Shown here piece by piece: positions 49,255 to 60,876 of a DNA stretch of 64,000 nucleotides (positions are counted from its first letter, which is position 1; the number at the start of each line of letters is the position of its first letter). Source of the stretch: Ichthyophonus hoferi (Eukaryota; Opisthokonta; Ichthyosporea; Ichthyophonida; Ichthyophonidae). A program made the position numbers and the translations under genes. The DNA is taken from NCBI GenBank assembly GCA_002751075.1, contig NAOQ01000024.1, forward strand, positions 203,772 through 267,771. Direction: 5' to 3'. The notes below the pieces were generated by a model. The model was not told where the DNA came from. It made no database searches and worked only from the letters and a program-made list of their open reading frames with translations.

Positions 49255-52025
49255 CTACAAGCTGGGGGCCTGATTATCAGACTGTGCAATCAAAACTGTG
49301 TCCTTGGGGGAATCCTGGGCTGGTATGGGGCTCGGGAGTAGGTCTTCAGGCACTAAAGAGGAAGAACAGTCGGGGCTATGTGTATGTGGGTCTCCCATAA
49401 TACAATTTTGTGGCTGGGTTGATGGGACTGCATCCCTGGCCACCTCTTCTACTACTACATTTATTACGTGGCTGTCAGTCTGAGGGGTTGACTCCTGTAT
49501 GTCTTTAGCCTCTGTATTAGTCTCTTCAGTCACTGTCACTTCAGGTGCTGGTTCGTACTCAGGTGTCACCACGTGGTTATCTTCCTGTACGGGTGTTGCC
49601 TCTGCTATTTCGGGCTGTATGGTTGCTGCTTCTTCTATTTCAGGTTGCACGGTTGTGCCGGTGGTTTCCATTTCTTTTACCGTATCTACTGTACTCGCTG
49701 GAGTGCCCAAGGAACCATCGGTAGTTTCTGGTTCACAAGGGGTGTCGGGAGGGTCAGTGGATAGAGGTAGAGGGGTAGTGTCTGGGGCTGGGCTCTGGTT
49801 GTTGTCTTGCGAGGCGGCTACTGAAGTCGTAAGAGAAGTATCAGAATTGTTGGAAGAAAGTATAGTCTCGGGGGTGGTGGGGGGGGTGGTCCTGAAGCCC
49901 GAAGATCTGGAACTGGTCTCGGAGAGAGCATCCTTATTGGCGGAAGCACTAATGCTACCCTCATCGGCCCCTGTTACCAACACTACAGGGGGGGGTTGGC
50001 TGGTAAAGGCCGATAGAGAGGGAGTCTCCTGTCCACCCTCCACTGGGTCTATGTCCATGGCTGTGGGCCTATCCGCACTCACCGGGACTGGGAGGGGAAG
50101 ATTAGCACTTTTAACTGGCCCATCCTGGATTAGTGCCCTCTGGACACCCAATGAGATAGCCTGTAAGGGAGGGGTGATTAATTTTAATTCGCTCACCCAC
50201 AATAATGCTCTGTCCTTTGTATGTGAACCACCCTGCCCATCACAGGATATAATAGATCAGGGCATATATCTCAGTTAGTCAATGGTCATTGACTGGAGTA
50301 ATTAAAAATGTCCTATCACGGAATAACTGTATCAAGCAGTATGGCTCATGCATTCTGTGCAAATTGTAGCCAATTGAAAAGCGGGGTCTGTGATTGGTCT
50401 TACCTTGGGTGCCTCGTTGGCTACACGTAATGGTTGTGGGAGATAGGCAGGGAGAGATAATACCAGGGTAGAAGGGAGGGAGGGGGGAGAGGTTGGTCAG
50501 AACTTATTTGGGCCCAACAATAACTCGTTGTGATAAGAGATCTATCAGTAGAAAGGGGGTAGGAGGAAGGGTTGCACCAGATAGTGGCATGCCCCTACAC
50601 TCTATAGAGTGAATATGGTTTCACATGTTAAAGAGACTGTCTGGAACCTAACATAGACATACATGATGGCCGGCATCTATCAGTCAATGGATTGGAGGAA
50701 TACCATGTTACTATGCAAGGGGCTTTACATTATAACACTTAAAAATTATCCTTAGGAAGTCGTTTATATGACTAAAGTGTAGAGGCGTTCTGCCGTTTTT
50801 ATCCTTCCATTGCCCATACTGGATCCAACAGTAAAATCAAGAGCAAAGATCTAGTTAGCACCTGACCACTACTTTATAATCTGCTCACATGGGGAAGAGG
50901 AGGTGGCGTGTTTGTTTTGATGGAAGGAGGGGGATAGGTGTCTGCCTATGTGCGAACAGATATACTGGTAATATGTATATTAGGGGGTGCATAGGGGTGA
51001 GCCCTAAACATCCCCATGATCAATATTATTTTTATCCACTAGATAAAAGTCAAAAGAAAGCTTAGAATAAATAACAAAGCAGGGGATATTATTATTAGCT
51101 AACGGTATAAATACAAGTTAATATATATATCTTCTAGCCCATCTACTACATCACCCCTCTTGGCCTTCAAATCATTCAAGTAAACATATACAAAAATAGG
51201 AAGTACAGGCACTAACATAAATCTATATATGTAAGACATAAATAAATGAGAATAAAAGACAAGAAAATAATAATAAAGGATAGAAGATATATATATGACA
51301 GGAAGGAGCTAAAAGAGCTAAAAGATATCTCAGTCATATATTAAGATTTAGCAAATTTACAATGATACGATGGCCATCTTGAATAAGGCAAACTAACAGG
51401 GTAGGCCAAAAAATAAGACTTCCTTTGCACCTGTTATCATGACTATAGCTAGACATGGGTGCTAAAAGTATCACAGGGAGCAATGTATTTATGTATATAT
51501 AAGTGAGAAAAGAAAGAGTGTTATTCCTTTGGCAACCAAGAAAGAAAGGATTGAGGTATCCTCTAAAGCAAAGAGCCTTGTAGGGTCTCTATAATAATCA
51601 GTTCCCACACTTACTTCTTTCCCAACGGTAAACCTTAATAGGCCCTAAGTCAACCCATGTCTTCGTCCTAACAGAAAGTGTTCAGTGGTCAGTACCCAGC
51701 TTGTTTATCTCCTTCGTTATTCAAGACTTCGTCCCACGCACTGTGAAACACACTATCTTATGTTCAATCCTGTCAACTCCAACATTATCTCTATCTCTCA
51801 CTGTACCACTTGTCCCTTTTAAAAAAAACAATTCAATTCTGCCTTTATATCCCTCTCCCTCAATGCGGAGGACGTTCACAAGAACTATAATACCACCTTC
51901 AAAACATGCAAGTCACAAAATATATAACCTTACCAACACTTTACGTATCTGACAGCTTTCTCTGCCCGCCTGATTTCAGCGCCGATCTGCCGACGCGTAA
52001 AAGGTCCACCCCTTGTGGAAGACAT
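49255..52025 (-). CDS. BCL7-like protein with long disordered acidic tail
   Basis: BCL7 proteins are subunits of the animal SWI/SNF (BAF) chromatin remodeller. Minus exons: 51934-52025, 51615-51667, 50404-50420 (a 17-nt micro-exon), 50197-50232, 49255-50160; 367 residues, all phases consistent. Residues 10-54 align without gaps at first to the BCL7 N-terminal domain: TRRQIGAEIRR for TRSRAKDDIKR, VKCWTKTWVDLG for VRKWEKKWVTVG, IKVYRWE for LRIYKWV, then TNEAPK for the TEPK block. The rest is a Ser/Thr/Pro/Glu-rich, repeat-like disordered tail (QPEIEEAATIQPEIAEATP), usual in flavour for BCL7. GTAAGG is chosen as the exon 1 donor because it restores the two conserved Trp. The large last exon is plain; the short upstream exons rest on phase and alignment. 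Confidence 0.72.
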
Positions 52026-54948
52026 AGCAATAATATTTCTATATATATATTATAAGTAACTTGATAATAAATGAGGTATGCAATAGTAATATTATATACA
52101 AATAAATACTTATGTTAAGAGCACTAGGCCTAAGGGTTTAGTGTACAGATACAGACGGATAGGTAGAAAAACAGTGCGTAGCATAGTCACGCATTGACCG
52201 CGTGGTGATTGGTTGGCACGCATGATTAGGGCTAGATGATCGGTACGGAGAATTCTGTTTTCATTGATTAGGTAGGTAGCATTCGTTCTCTCCAATACAT
52301 TTTAAAATATTGATACAAATATAAACACACCTATTATAAGTATACGTTCTTCACCCCTACATTATGTCATTGCTTCCAAGGTTATTGTTATTGAAACATG
52401 TTTAACACTGTATCCCAAGATTACTATATCAGATTAAAGTTAACAGCAAATACATAACAGCTTTTGTGGCTTTCTTTAACAAATTTTTGTGTATTTAATT
52501 AATAGTCGGTGTGAAGGAGAACCTGTGTATACGTATTATACATATGCATTATAATATATTGTAAATTTCTGAAATGATCTCATGTCTTAGGCCTCTGTCT
52601 TTCCCCGAAATATTCTATGAAAGCCATGAACGTGAACGAATCAGTTCCCTCTTATAAAGAGAACTAGCCCAATACTGGTAGGACAAGGTAATAGTTTTTT
52701 CTGACATATATATATATATATATATATATATTAATTAAATTGTTGGTACTTTATTTCTAATTGGTTTTCTTAAGCTTCACAAATAATATTATATTTTCAA
52801 GCCATTCTATTAGTAGCTTTAAGTAATCGTGGAGATGGCTCTAGTTACAGTTACTGGGAGGGAGGGAATAGATTAACTAACTCATTGACATGGCAGTAAT
52901 GGTTGGAAGTGTTTTGATTTGCATTAGTGGTGAGAATGATTAGCATCCGGTTAGTTCACTGCACTCGTCTAAAGCAAAGTAAACTCTATTGCTATATAAT
53001 TAACGTGATGGTATTTAATCAAGAGCCTTGCTTTAGACTTGATTATGTGAACCATTCTAGTAAGTACATACCTGTGTATCAGCAATAATTTTATGTCTTA
53101 GTAAAATGACTACCAGAAAGAAGAGTAAGAATGCCTCTGTATCACTAGAGTAGTTTACAAGGAATGACATTAATGTGAATTAATCATCTTATGACCTGAA
53201 ACAAAGTTTCTTTAATCAAGAAAATCAATGAAAAATAGCTGCAATGCATATTCCATACCTACTGCTTAACAACAATTTATATAAGCTGGTCAGATAAAAA
53301 GGATCCATTAGCATGCATTTGAAGAAAATCCAGGTAAAGTCACAGATCTTTGAAATAAAACTCTAGAAATAGCGACAAGCAAAGTATGTAAGTACATTAT
53401 GATTATAGATAATCCAGCACAAAGTAGGAAGCTACCTTCTTGTTATAATTCAAACTCCTCTCAGACCTGGAATAGTAGTAGAGTCTATACATAATAATTT
53501 GGATCACTTTTCTGTAACTGCATAATATTTTTAAAATCTTCCTCTCAGTATGCAGTATGAGCTGGTCTCGCCAAGGTATCAGAGCCCTAAATAGGTATTT
53601 TAAAGTTGGCAAATAAAATAGCTGGTTTTAGATCAACATACTGATAAATGATTACATATCAATAGTTCCAATTGTGTATAGTGCATTGTTAACTATCTTT
53701 TGACTAATATTATGAAGCCAAATGATGGCTGTACAAGTCATGCAGCTCACAGCTACACCCTCCCTCCTATGTGAGACCTTTGTAAACTACCTTGATAAAC
53801 CAATGGGTACATATATGAAAATTAACTTCCTTTTTTGACAATGCTTCCATTGTTGGCTTTGCTAGATTTGTTACTTACGTTATCAAACCTTAAATACCCG
53901 AACATAACAATTGCTTTATTTTATTCGTTCGCTATCGTCTCCTGGCATTAATGTCATATATACACAATTAAAACCCTGACCAGCAAATATCAAAGATGTT
54001 TTTTTAAATATGAATCCTGATTGGCTATCATTGTAAATACATTATCTAACCTGATAGACCTCACCTCACTGATCACGCTACTGCATTCTTTATATTTAGC
54101 TTGGATGATGGGCTTGAAGATTAACCAGTAATCATAATTGCAAATGACTGTAGGCTATGCCTAGAAAGTTAATACAGATCATTGACACATTGACACTCAA
54201 TTCTGCCTGGATTTCTTTAGCACCAGTAACTTCAATGTATGTGCAATATACAAATGCATTTTAAACCACATGCCCGGTAAAAACAATAACCTCTTTACAC
54301 AATTGATAAACACTTGAGTTGCTCATATCATCACTTAGTTATGGTGCTGGGGTTGCGGTCCTCTATATGATATACAGTAGCAAAAAATTTATTTAGTATA
54401 AAAATGTTTATACTTAGAACACCTACACAATAGGTAGTTACATGTAATGAATAGTAAGTGGCTGTAGCAGTAGTCATTTGGAACCGATTTTATATTTGTG
54501 ATTGCAAGCCCGAATCAATGGATCATTAAGGTATGCAATAAAAAAACAATTGATATGATCAACCAATGAATATGTAGTAATAACATGCGAGGATAACCCC
54601 TCTTTAATAAATCAATAAAAGGCCCGGTAGGGTAGACACAATCTTCTTATCTTACACCTCAATAAAATACATATAGCCTGTTTTATCATGTGAGATGTTA
54701 ACATGCAGGCACCCACCCCGGCAAAGGTCCGGCCCAGACATGAAGTGGGTTAGTATAAGGTAGTTGCCGTTATCAGGCATCCCTTTAAAGGGGTTGTCAT
54801 CTATCATACATAATTATTTATATTACAAAATCTAAAAGCACACCACATACATTAGAAAAAATGCTTCTAGACTGTTCGAGTATTGAAAGAATAGCACACC
54901 CTATGGGTATTAAACTTAGTTGGAAACAACTAGCATGATAGGCCATGC
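52026..54948. other. AT-rich intergenic sequence with a microsatellite
   Basis: About 2.9 kb upstream of the BCL7-like start and downstream of the apyrase stop. It contains an (AT)n run at about 52706-52731. A minus-strand open frame at 53403-53612 has no recognisable similarity and is AT-biased. No RNA gene or mobile element was recognised. Confidence 0.55.
52706..52731 (+). repeat. (AT)n microsatellite
   Basis: About 13 AT dinucleotides in a row, in AT-rich intergenic sequence upstream of the BCL7-like gene. Confidence 0.9.
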
Positions 54949-57744
54949 TTACAAGTTCATAAGCTCTTGAATGGTGGCACCCAGGCACCAGCCCGTCTCA
55001 AATCCATTAATCTTCTTAGTCAGAGTGAGCTTACTATCATCCGAAAAGCCCAAACCATGGAGCAGATTATAGATATATGTATGGTCGACACATATGAAAG
55101 GAGTATCCTCCGCTGTGGGGGGGGGGAACAGTAATTTAGTTCATAGTCTTAATCCCATCATCACTAAAAAACAATGCAATATTATATTTTCAGCACCTCT
55201 TTCATACTGAGATTTAATTGGCAGTAAATTATGGCAATGGAGGGGCACTCCGTGGAATAGATCTGCTCCACAGGGATTATGGGATAGACACCACACCACA
55301 CATATTTAAAGCAGCCACAAGACCCTTACCCTTTGCGACGACAAACTCGCCGGCTATTTGACTATGGCTCATTGGGCACACTTTCTTAGCTGTGTTCTTG
55401 TAGTGGCGTGGATTGAGTACAGGATCTAAATCCGTCTCCTATTAAAAAGACCTTATTAGTCAATATGCCAAGGCATGAGGAGACATACATATTTTAGGTC
55501 AATGCCCACCTTCACCAAGCCCACATCCACAGCCCTGTCGTAGTAATAGCTGAATGCATGGAAATCCCGGGAGGTCACACTGGGTTGAGGAACGCCTTTA
55601 ATAGCACAATGATCAACATCGCACTGGGTTGCTGGGAATAGCGTAGACAAGACCTGTTTGAATATTAGAAATTAATATTTTACTGCTACAGTCTTTATAT
55701 CTCCTGGCAGTCCGCCAATCAGGAACCTGAAACATCATGATAAAAGACCTGGTATAATATTGGCTGACCCCTGATAAATTACGACAGAACTAAATAATAT
55801 CATCCTGTCTACAGATAATGTAAAGAGAGAGAGAGGTCAGGATAGGGGAAGAGGCCCACCTGGGTGGCACACCGGTTCTGATGACCCTCAGTTACGTCAG
55901 TAGATCCCTCAAGTTCCAGACCCTGCCATAGACCTTTATAGGAAGGAGGGAGACATATTCCTTTATAGGTGTTCTTGGCAGAGAGGACAGAGGTACGGGC
56001 CTCATTGAGGCCATAGCCAAGGTAACTGTTAATGTAGATGTTGTAGGTTGTCGCTCCAAATTTGCGCGTCTGTACTTGAGATCGGGCCATTGAGGCCTCC
56101 TCGTCCGTCACAGCAAAGGCAATCTATAGAATATAACAGTCATTACTCTGCCCTGTCCATCCTATACATACTATACTCTACGCTCCATATTTTCACCTAC
56201 CTGTGTGGACCCTCCCCCCAAATCCAGGACACCGGAGGTCTGTGCAGGTGACTTGCCCAATAGTTTGCGGAGGTAGTTAACAGTTACCCAAGCATAAGCA
56301 CCTAAGAAACCAAAAGTGATTAGTGACAGGCATAGTTATGTGTCCACTGCATCATACGTAGCTATCTACAGTGTAATACATAGACATTATAAACCTACAG
56401 AGAGGCAGACCAAGTAAGTTCCTCTCCATATATAGATTATATACACCCTGTACTTACATCTATTTTTATCCATAAAAATTATTCCACTAAGTGCATCAGG
56501 CTAACAGGAGACAATGATATGTTAATGTACTATTGGTGTGTATGTGTGTAAATCCAACCGAGCCCGCATATTAAGACTAAACTAATAAAAAATAATTCTT
56601 TACAAATATGACTGAAAGATACTACTAAATATCACCAACCTACCTTCATCCTCTCCACTCATCATGGACACCCAGGAGTCTTCCCGGAACAAGAAGGGAC
56701 TATTCCTAAAGAGAATACGAACCTGAAGGTATTAACGTCAGCCTGCGAACAGGAATATCTGGCCATAGATTATGCGTAGAATACATGGATATTACTATCA
56801 TATGTTTATGACCTTTACCTACCTGTTCTAGTAAACGGTCAGCTTTCTCTGCCCCAATTTTACGAAGACCCGCAGTGGCGCGCAATACCACGGGACTGCT
56901 GGGTTGGTATTTCCTGGGTACTTTTGCAATAGCTTTTTCCAATAAGGGCTTGATGTTTTTGTCGGCACTCTGTATGGCAAAAAATAAGGAAGAGCAAGGC
57001 TAAAAAGCACAACAGTGAAGTACCTTGATAGAGACACTTCAACTTACTACTTTGTTGTTGAAAAAATGCTTGCCTACATAGACTAGAGTAGCTTTGCTCT
57101 AAAAGCTACCCAAACAACCTCGCTCAATACTAAAAGTATAGAACTATTTAGGAAAAGTTATATTTCTTCCTTGGGTGCATGCAGACTTAACCAAGGTACA
57201 GTAGTAATTAAGAAAAAAACATTCTACCTCAAGAATATCCTTGTCGGAACCGGCAAATGCAGAAAGACCGGGAGAAATCATTTCAAAAAATTCGTCCACT
57301 AAGGACAATTCGTCGCCTGAAAAAAAACGAATATAAGTCCTGTGCGAATGAATAACTTGCAAGCAATGATAACCATTTATTCCCAGTAGCTATAGTAGCA
57401 CTAAAACATGAAAAGTAGGGCCACAAAAGGTCAAACAGTTTCAACCTACCATTCTTTCTAAACTCATACACGTGAACACGAGACCCAGAGCTGCCAGCAT
57501 CGAACATAATGCCATAGCTGGGTTCATCATCGGGGAGAGCTTTACTCTCCTGTGCGAGGGGAGACACATGAGAGAGCAACAAATAGCCCGTCAAAAGGAA
57601 AAGTATCACCCCCAGGAAAGTCTGGAATTGGTTGCGTGACAACGCCTGTCCAAATACTTGTGGCATATTGCTTTTGCGGAAACGACGTGATTTAGAAGTT
57701 GGAGAACCAGCACGCCCGTTGCCCCAAATTGAAAAAGTTGCCAT
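54949..57744 (-). CDS. GDA1/CD39-family nucleoside diphosphatase (Golgi apyrase type)
   Basis: Hydrolyses nucleoside diphosphates; the Golgi members (Gda1, ENTPD4-6) clear GDP or UDP released by glycosyltransferases in the lumen. Minus exons: 57450-57744, 57228-57316, 56823-56969, 56644-56722, 56201-56301, 55860-56123, 55510-55653, 55330-55438, 54949-55112; 463 residues, normal length. A short basic cytosolic N-terminus (RRFRK) precedes one hydrophobic anchor at about 41-59 ([18 protein letters not shown]), giving type II topology. Apyrase conserved regions in order: [55 protein letters not shown], and ETGWCLGAT near the end; [11 protein letters not shown] resembles yeast Gda1. Start: the ATG at 57742-57744, the first in frame. 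The exact nucleotide preference is not decided by sequence. Confidence 0.93.
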
Positions 57745-59919
57745 TGTTAGCTGTAGCAACTACACCGATATGCCTTTTCCGATTATCAATACTGTCATTC
57801 GAGGTGTACGGGCAATCTTGGATCCCTCCACGAACCCCTGACAACCCTTACCGCTATCGGCATTTCTACCGGTTCCTTGTTAGCCAATAGAGGATTTTTT
57901 GTTATGTATGGTTTTGAATGGCCTAAACAAATGGTTTATCAGTGCGATATACCAATGAAAAATATCAATTAAAGTACGCTCACTCGACCCAAGAATACTA
58001 AAATGCCATATGACGACATCATTTGTTAATTAGTTGCCCTATATTGCTACCAATGGTCAAAAAGCCAAAATTGGGATTTGATCGTTTATTAAAAATAGCT
58101 TGTTTCTCTGCAAAGAAAAAATGCAACTTGCAATTTTGGTCTCCTAGGAACAACAATTGCAATTATATCAATAGCAAAATAATTTATATTCTACTTATAA
58201 TTCACATCTGGAAACGTGCAGATGCACAACAGGCTCAAATTCCACAATGCTCAATCATGCCGCTTAGAATGCAGATTACTGTCTTAAATTTTTAACTAAT
58301 GATTTGTGAAGACTGAAGGAAACAATCGTCGTTGCATCCTCTAATTTACATTTGTTTGCATATCAACCTTCCAATAGTAAAATATTGTGTTATACTTCTA
58401 ACCATATTTATTGGCTACTGTGTGACTGGGGTTAAAAAACAAATCTATTGGTAAATAGAATTAAATGACTTTAAATTGTAAGAGGGTGCTAAGATTTCGA
58501 GCCTACCTGCACTGGCTACAATATGCAAATAAGTTAAATAGTGATCTGAGATAAAATAGGACGCAGATACACTTGGGAAAGTATAATATATAAATAATGG
58601 AGATACCGCCAGGAACTTTAGCTTGTATACTTCCTTAAAAACCAACACATGGTAGGATTTGACATGAAAGCCCCCCTATTTAAATATTTATAGATGCCAT
58701 GACTATTTTCATAGCAAGACATCGCAAGTTAAATGCCTCTATACAACCTACCAAAAAATTCTAAACACACAAATCGCTCGTTATTTTTGTTGCTAACCTG
58801 ACTGTAAGGCATGTATTTGTTAGCTTATGTATAACTATATTTCATCTAATTCGGGATTTATTTAAACAATTGGCCTAGACCCGAAAATTGCTCTCACACT
58901 AAACACGAACTTTGTTTTCTTAATCGAATTAACCAAAGGCAACTCAAGTCTACTATAGGGCATAGGCTTTAGAACCCCGAAGGAACCCTGCGGGTGACAC
59001 AGTAAGAATAAAATCTTGGGACCAAAGCGTTCAATGTGTTTTTGTTACAGGTTATCCTTTATGTTACAAGACTATTAACTCCAATGAATACGTAATCTGA
59101 CAAAGTTATGTTAAAATAAAACGGATCATGAGATGGTCGGTCTAGTATTGGTGAATTATAGGCTCAGGTATGTAAGCATTTGAGAGTAATGTGGTTAACG
59201 TGCCATCAAAAATGAGGACATAATAGTTTAAAAATAACAAAATTATCGAGAGAAGATGAGACAATTCTAGTGGTTCTCAGGTGATCTTTTGTGAAATTGT
59301 ATTAGCCAATAAAGATCTTTATGATCAGTCCCACTTTAATGAACACAGCTATGACTATATATACACGGCCACAATTAGATTACAGTGATTACATACGCAA
59401 TACATCACCAAGTAAGAAGCTAAAAGCTTCTATATCGGTTGATTAACAGAGGATGATTCAAGAGCAGCTAGTTAGAGCTTTAGTCTGCCCTTTACCTGTT
59501 GCCGACAGCCAGATTGAACTCGGTACAAAAGAAATTAGTTATATTTGCGATACATATTTTAGCGTTCTTGAAGCATCAAGATGTATTTCTCCAAAATTAA
59601 AATCAAAAGTTAATTTGTTTTATGTTCGGATGGTAGGGATATTAAGTAGATAGTTTCTATGCTAGAGGATGATATATTACTTTAAGTACTGTAGTATGGT
59701 TGGGTAGTTACTATATCCAGGAATATAGGGCTATCCATATAATTTTCTTATATAGTTCTCCGGCAGACGAAGTCCTCGTTTTAGTATAATAGGTTGCATA
59801 AACTATCTTTTATTTTGCCAATAGAGTCGTTATGACCTTTAGCAAGACCTTAAATTAAACTACTGCATTGGTTCTATACGCTGAGAGTTTGATATGGAAA
59901 ATTTAAATGGTTGTGCGTT
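57745..59919. other. AT-rich intergenic sequence upstream of the apyrase gene
   Basis: It holds the apyrase promoter on the right-hand side of its start and then about 2 kb without recognisable exons. A 66-residue open frame at 59453-59653 has ordinary composition but no recognised motif and no clear splice signals. Confidence 0.5.
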
Positions 59920-60045
59920 TCTACCCTTGAAAGGCACCATACTGAGCTTTATCATATATTTGAACAAGAGATAAAGTGCTAGCGACTTGCTCTTTGTCCA
60001 GCATTGTATCATCTGCAAACATCACAAGGATAGGGTCTAATTGGT
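59920..60045 (-). mobile_element. LINE (non-LTR) reverse-transcriptase fragment
   Basis: The minus strand translates to a short stretch with the non-LTR reverse-transcriptase active-site pattern: PILVMFADDTMLDKEQVAS, followed by a helix-like LSLVQIYDKAQYGAF. FADD is the LINE form of the YxDD motif and is normally followed by hydrophobic and acidic residues, as here. Only about 40 residues stay in one frame; upstream, short pieces recalling LKV.S.PG occur in other frames. An old, truncated and frameshifted scrap. Confidence 0.5.
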
Positions 60046-60876
60046 TATGTTTTTAATATACAACATAGAAACCAATGATATATACTGAGACCTGGATCAC
60101 TTCGAACTTTGAGGTTGATAGATGATATGTGGGTCACACACCTGTGAATTAATTTGAATAACACCACTACGGAAGTTTAGAAATAAACAATCAATGAAAG
60201 GCGATTAGCTCTTAGTCTTTTTAAGAATAAAAGATGTACTGTCTAGTCAAGCCAATATCTATTAAGTACAATTATACTAACTAGTACCTGTCAATAAATT
60301 AGAGGGCAGGTCTCTTAAGATAAAGGTGCTAGGCCTCATATTTCCCATATAATCTTACGTCGAATTATATCCAGCATATTTTATATTGCACATAACATTA
60401 GGCAATTAATGAACATGTTTTTAGACTTTCTAACCATTCAACCCTACAATATGTTTGTAAAATCATATATATATAGTCCACCATAATAGTCCTAATTTTT
60501 AATGGATTAGACAATCCAGTTTTTAAAAGAACTACACCATACGAAAAGAAACCACTGGAGATCAAGCTCCTCCGCATCAGTGCATCATGACACGGTCATG
60601 TTTATCAATTTTACAATGCCTATAGGGTAATAATTACTGCGCAGGATGATCTCCTGGAGTCTGGTCACTGACCATCAACCCATACTGGGTGGCCATTAAA
60701 CTGGGTTCAAGAACAGCCCAGTATAGTATTCTATTGCATAGTATTGCATTAAAACGGTTGCTACAGCTTGCCAGTGGCAGGCTTTTCTAGCAGTTTCTTG
60801 TACATTATCCGGAATTAAGTACAAACACGTTACTACCTTGACCAAATAAATCTATTGCATATTTCCAATAGAAAAT
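60046..60876. other. Intergenic sequence right of the LINE scrap
   Basis: AT-rich. It may contain further worn parts of the same LINE on the minus strand, but no motif is readable. The end nearest 60876 should hold the 3' UTR of the phosphatase gene. Confidence 0.45.

Noticed and set aside
49499-50278. 259-residue + strand open frame
   Set aside because: It is the antisense shadow of the last exon of the BCL7-like gene. Its Ser/Val/Gly-rich composition mirrors the Ser/Thr/Pro/Glu codons on the other strand, and it has no motif.
59453-59653. 66-residue + strand open frame near the LINE scrap
   Set aside because: Normal composition, but no recognised domain, no poly(A) signal and no partner exon. 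Chance is likely in this long intergenic stretch.
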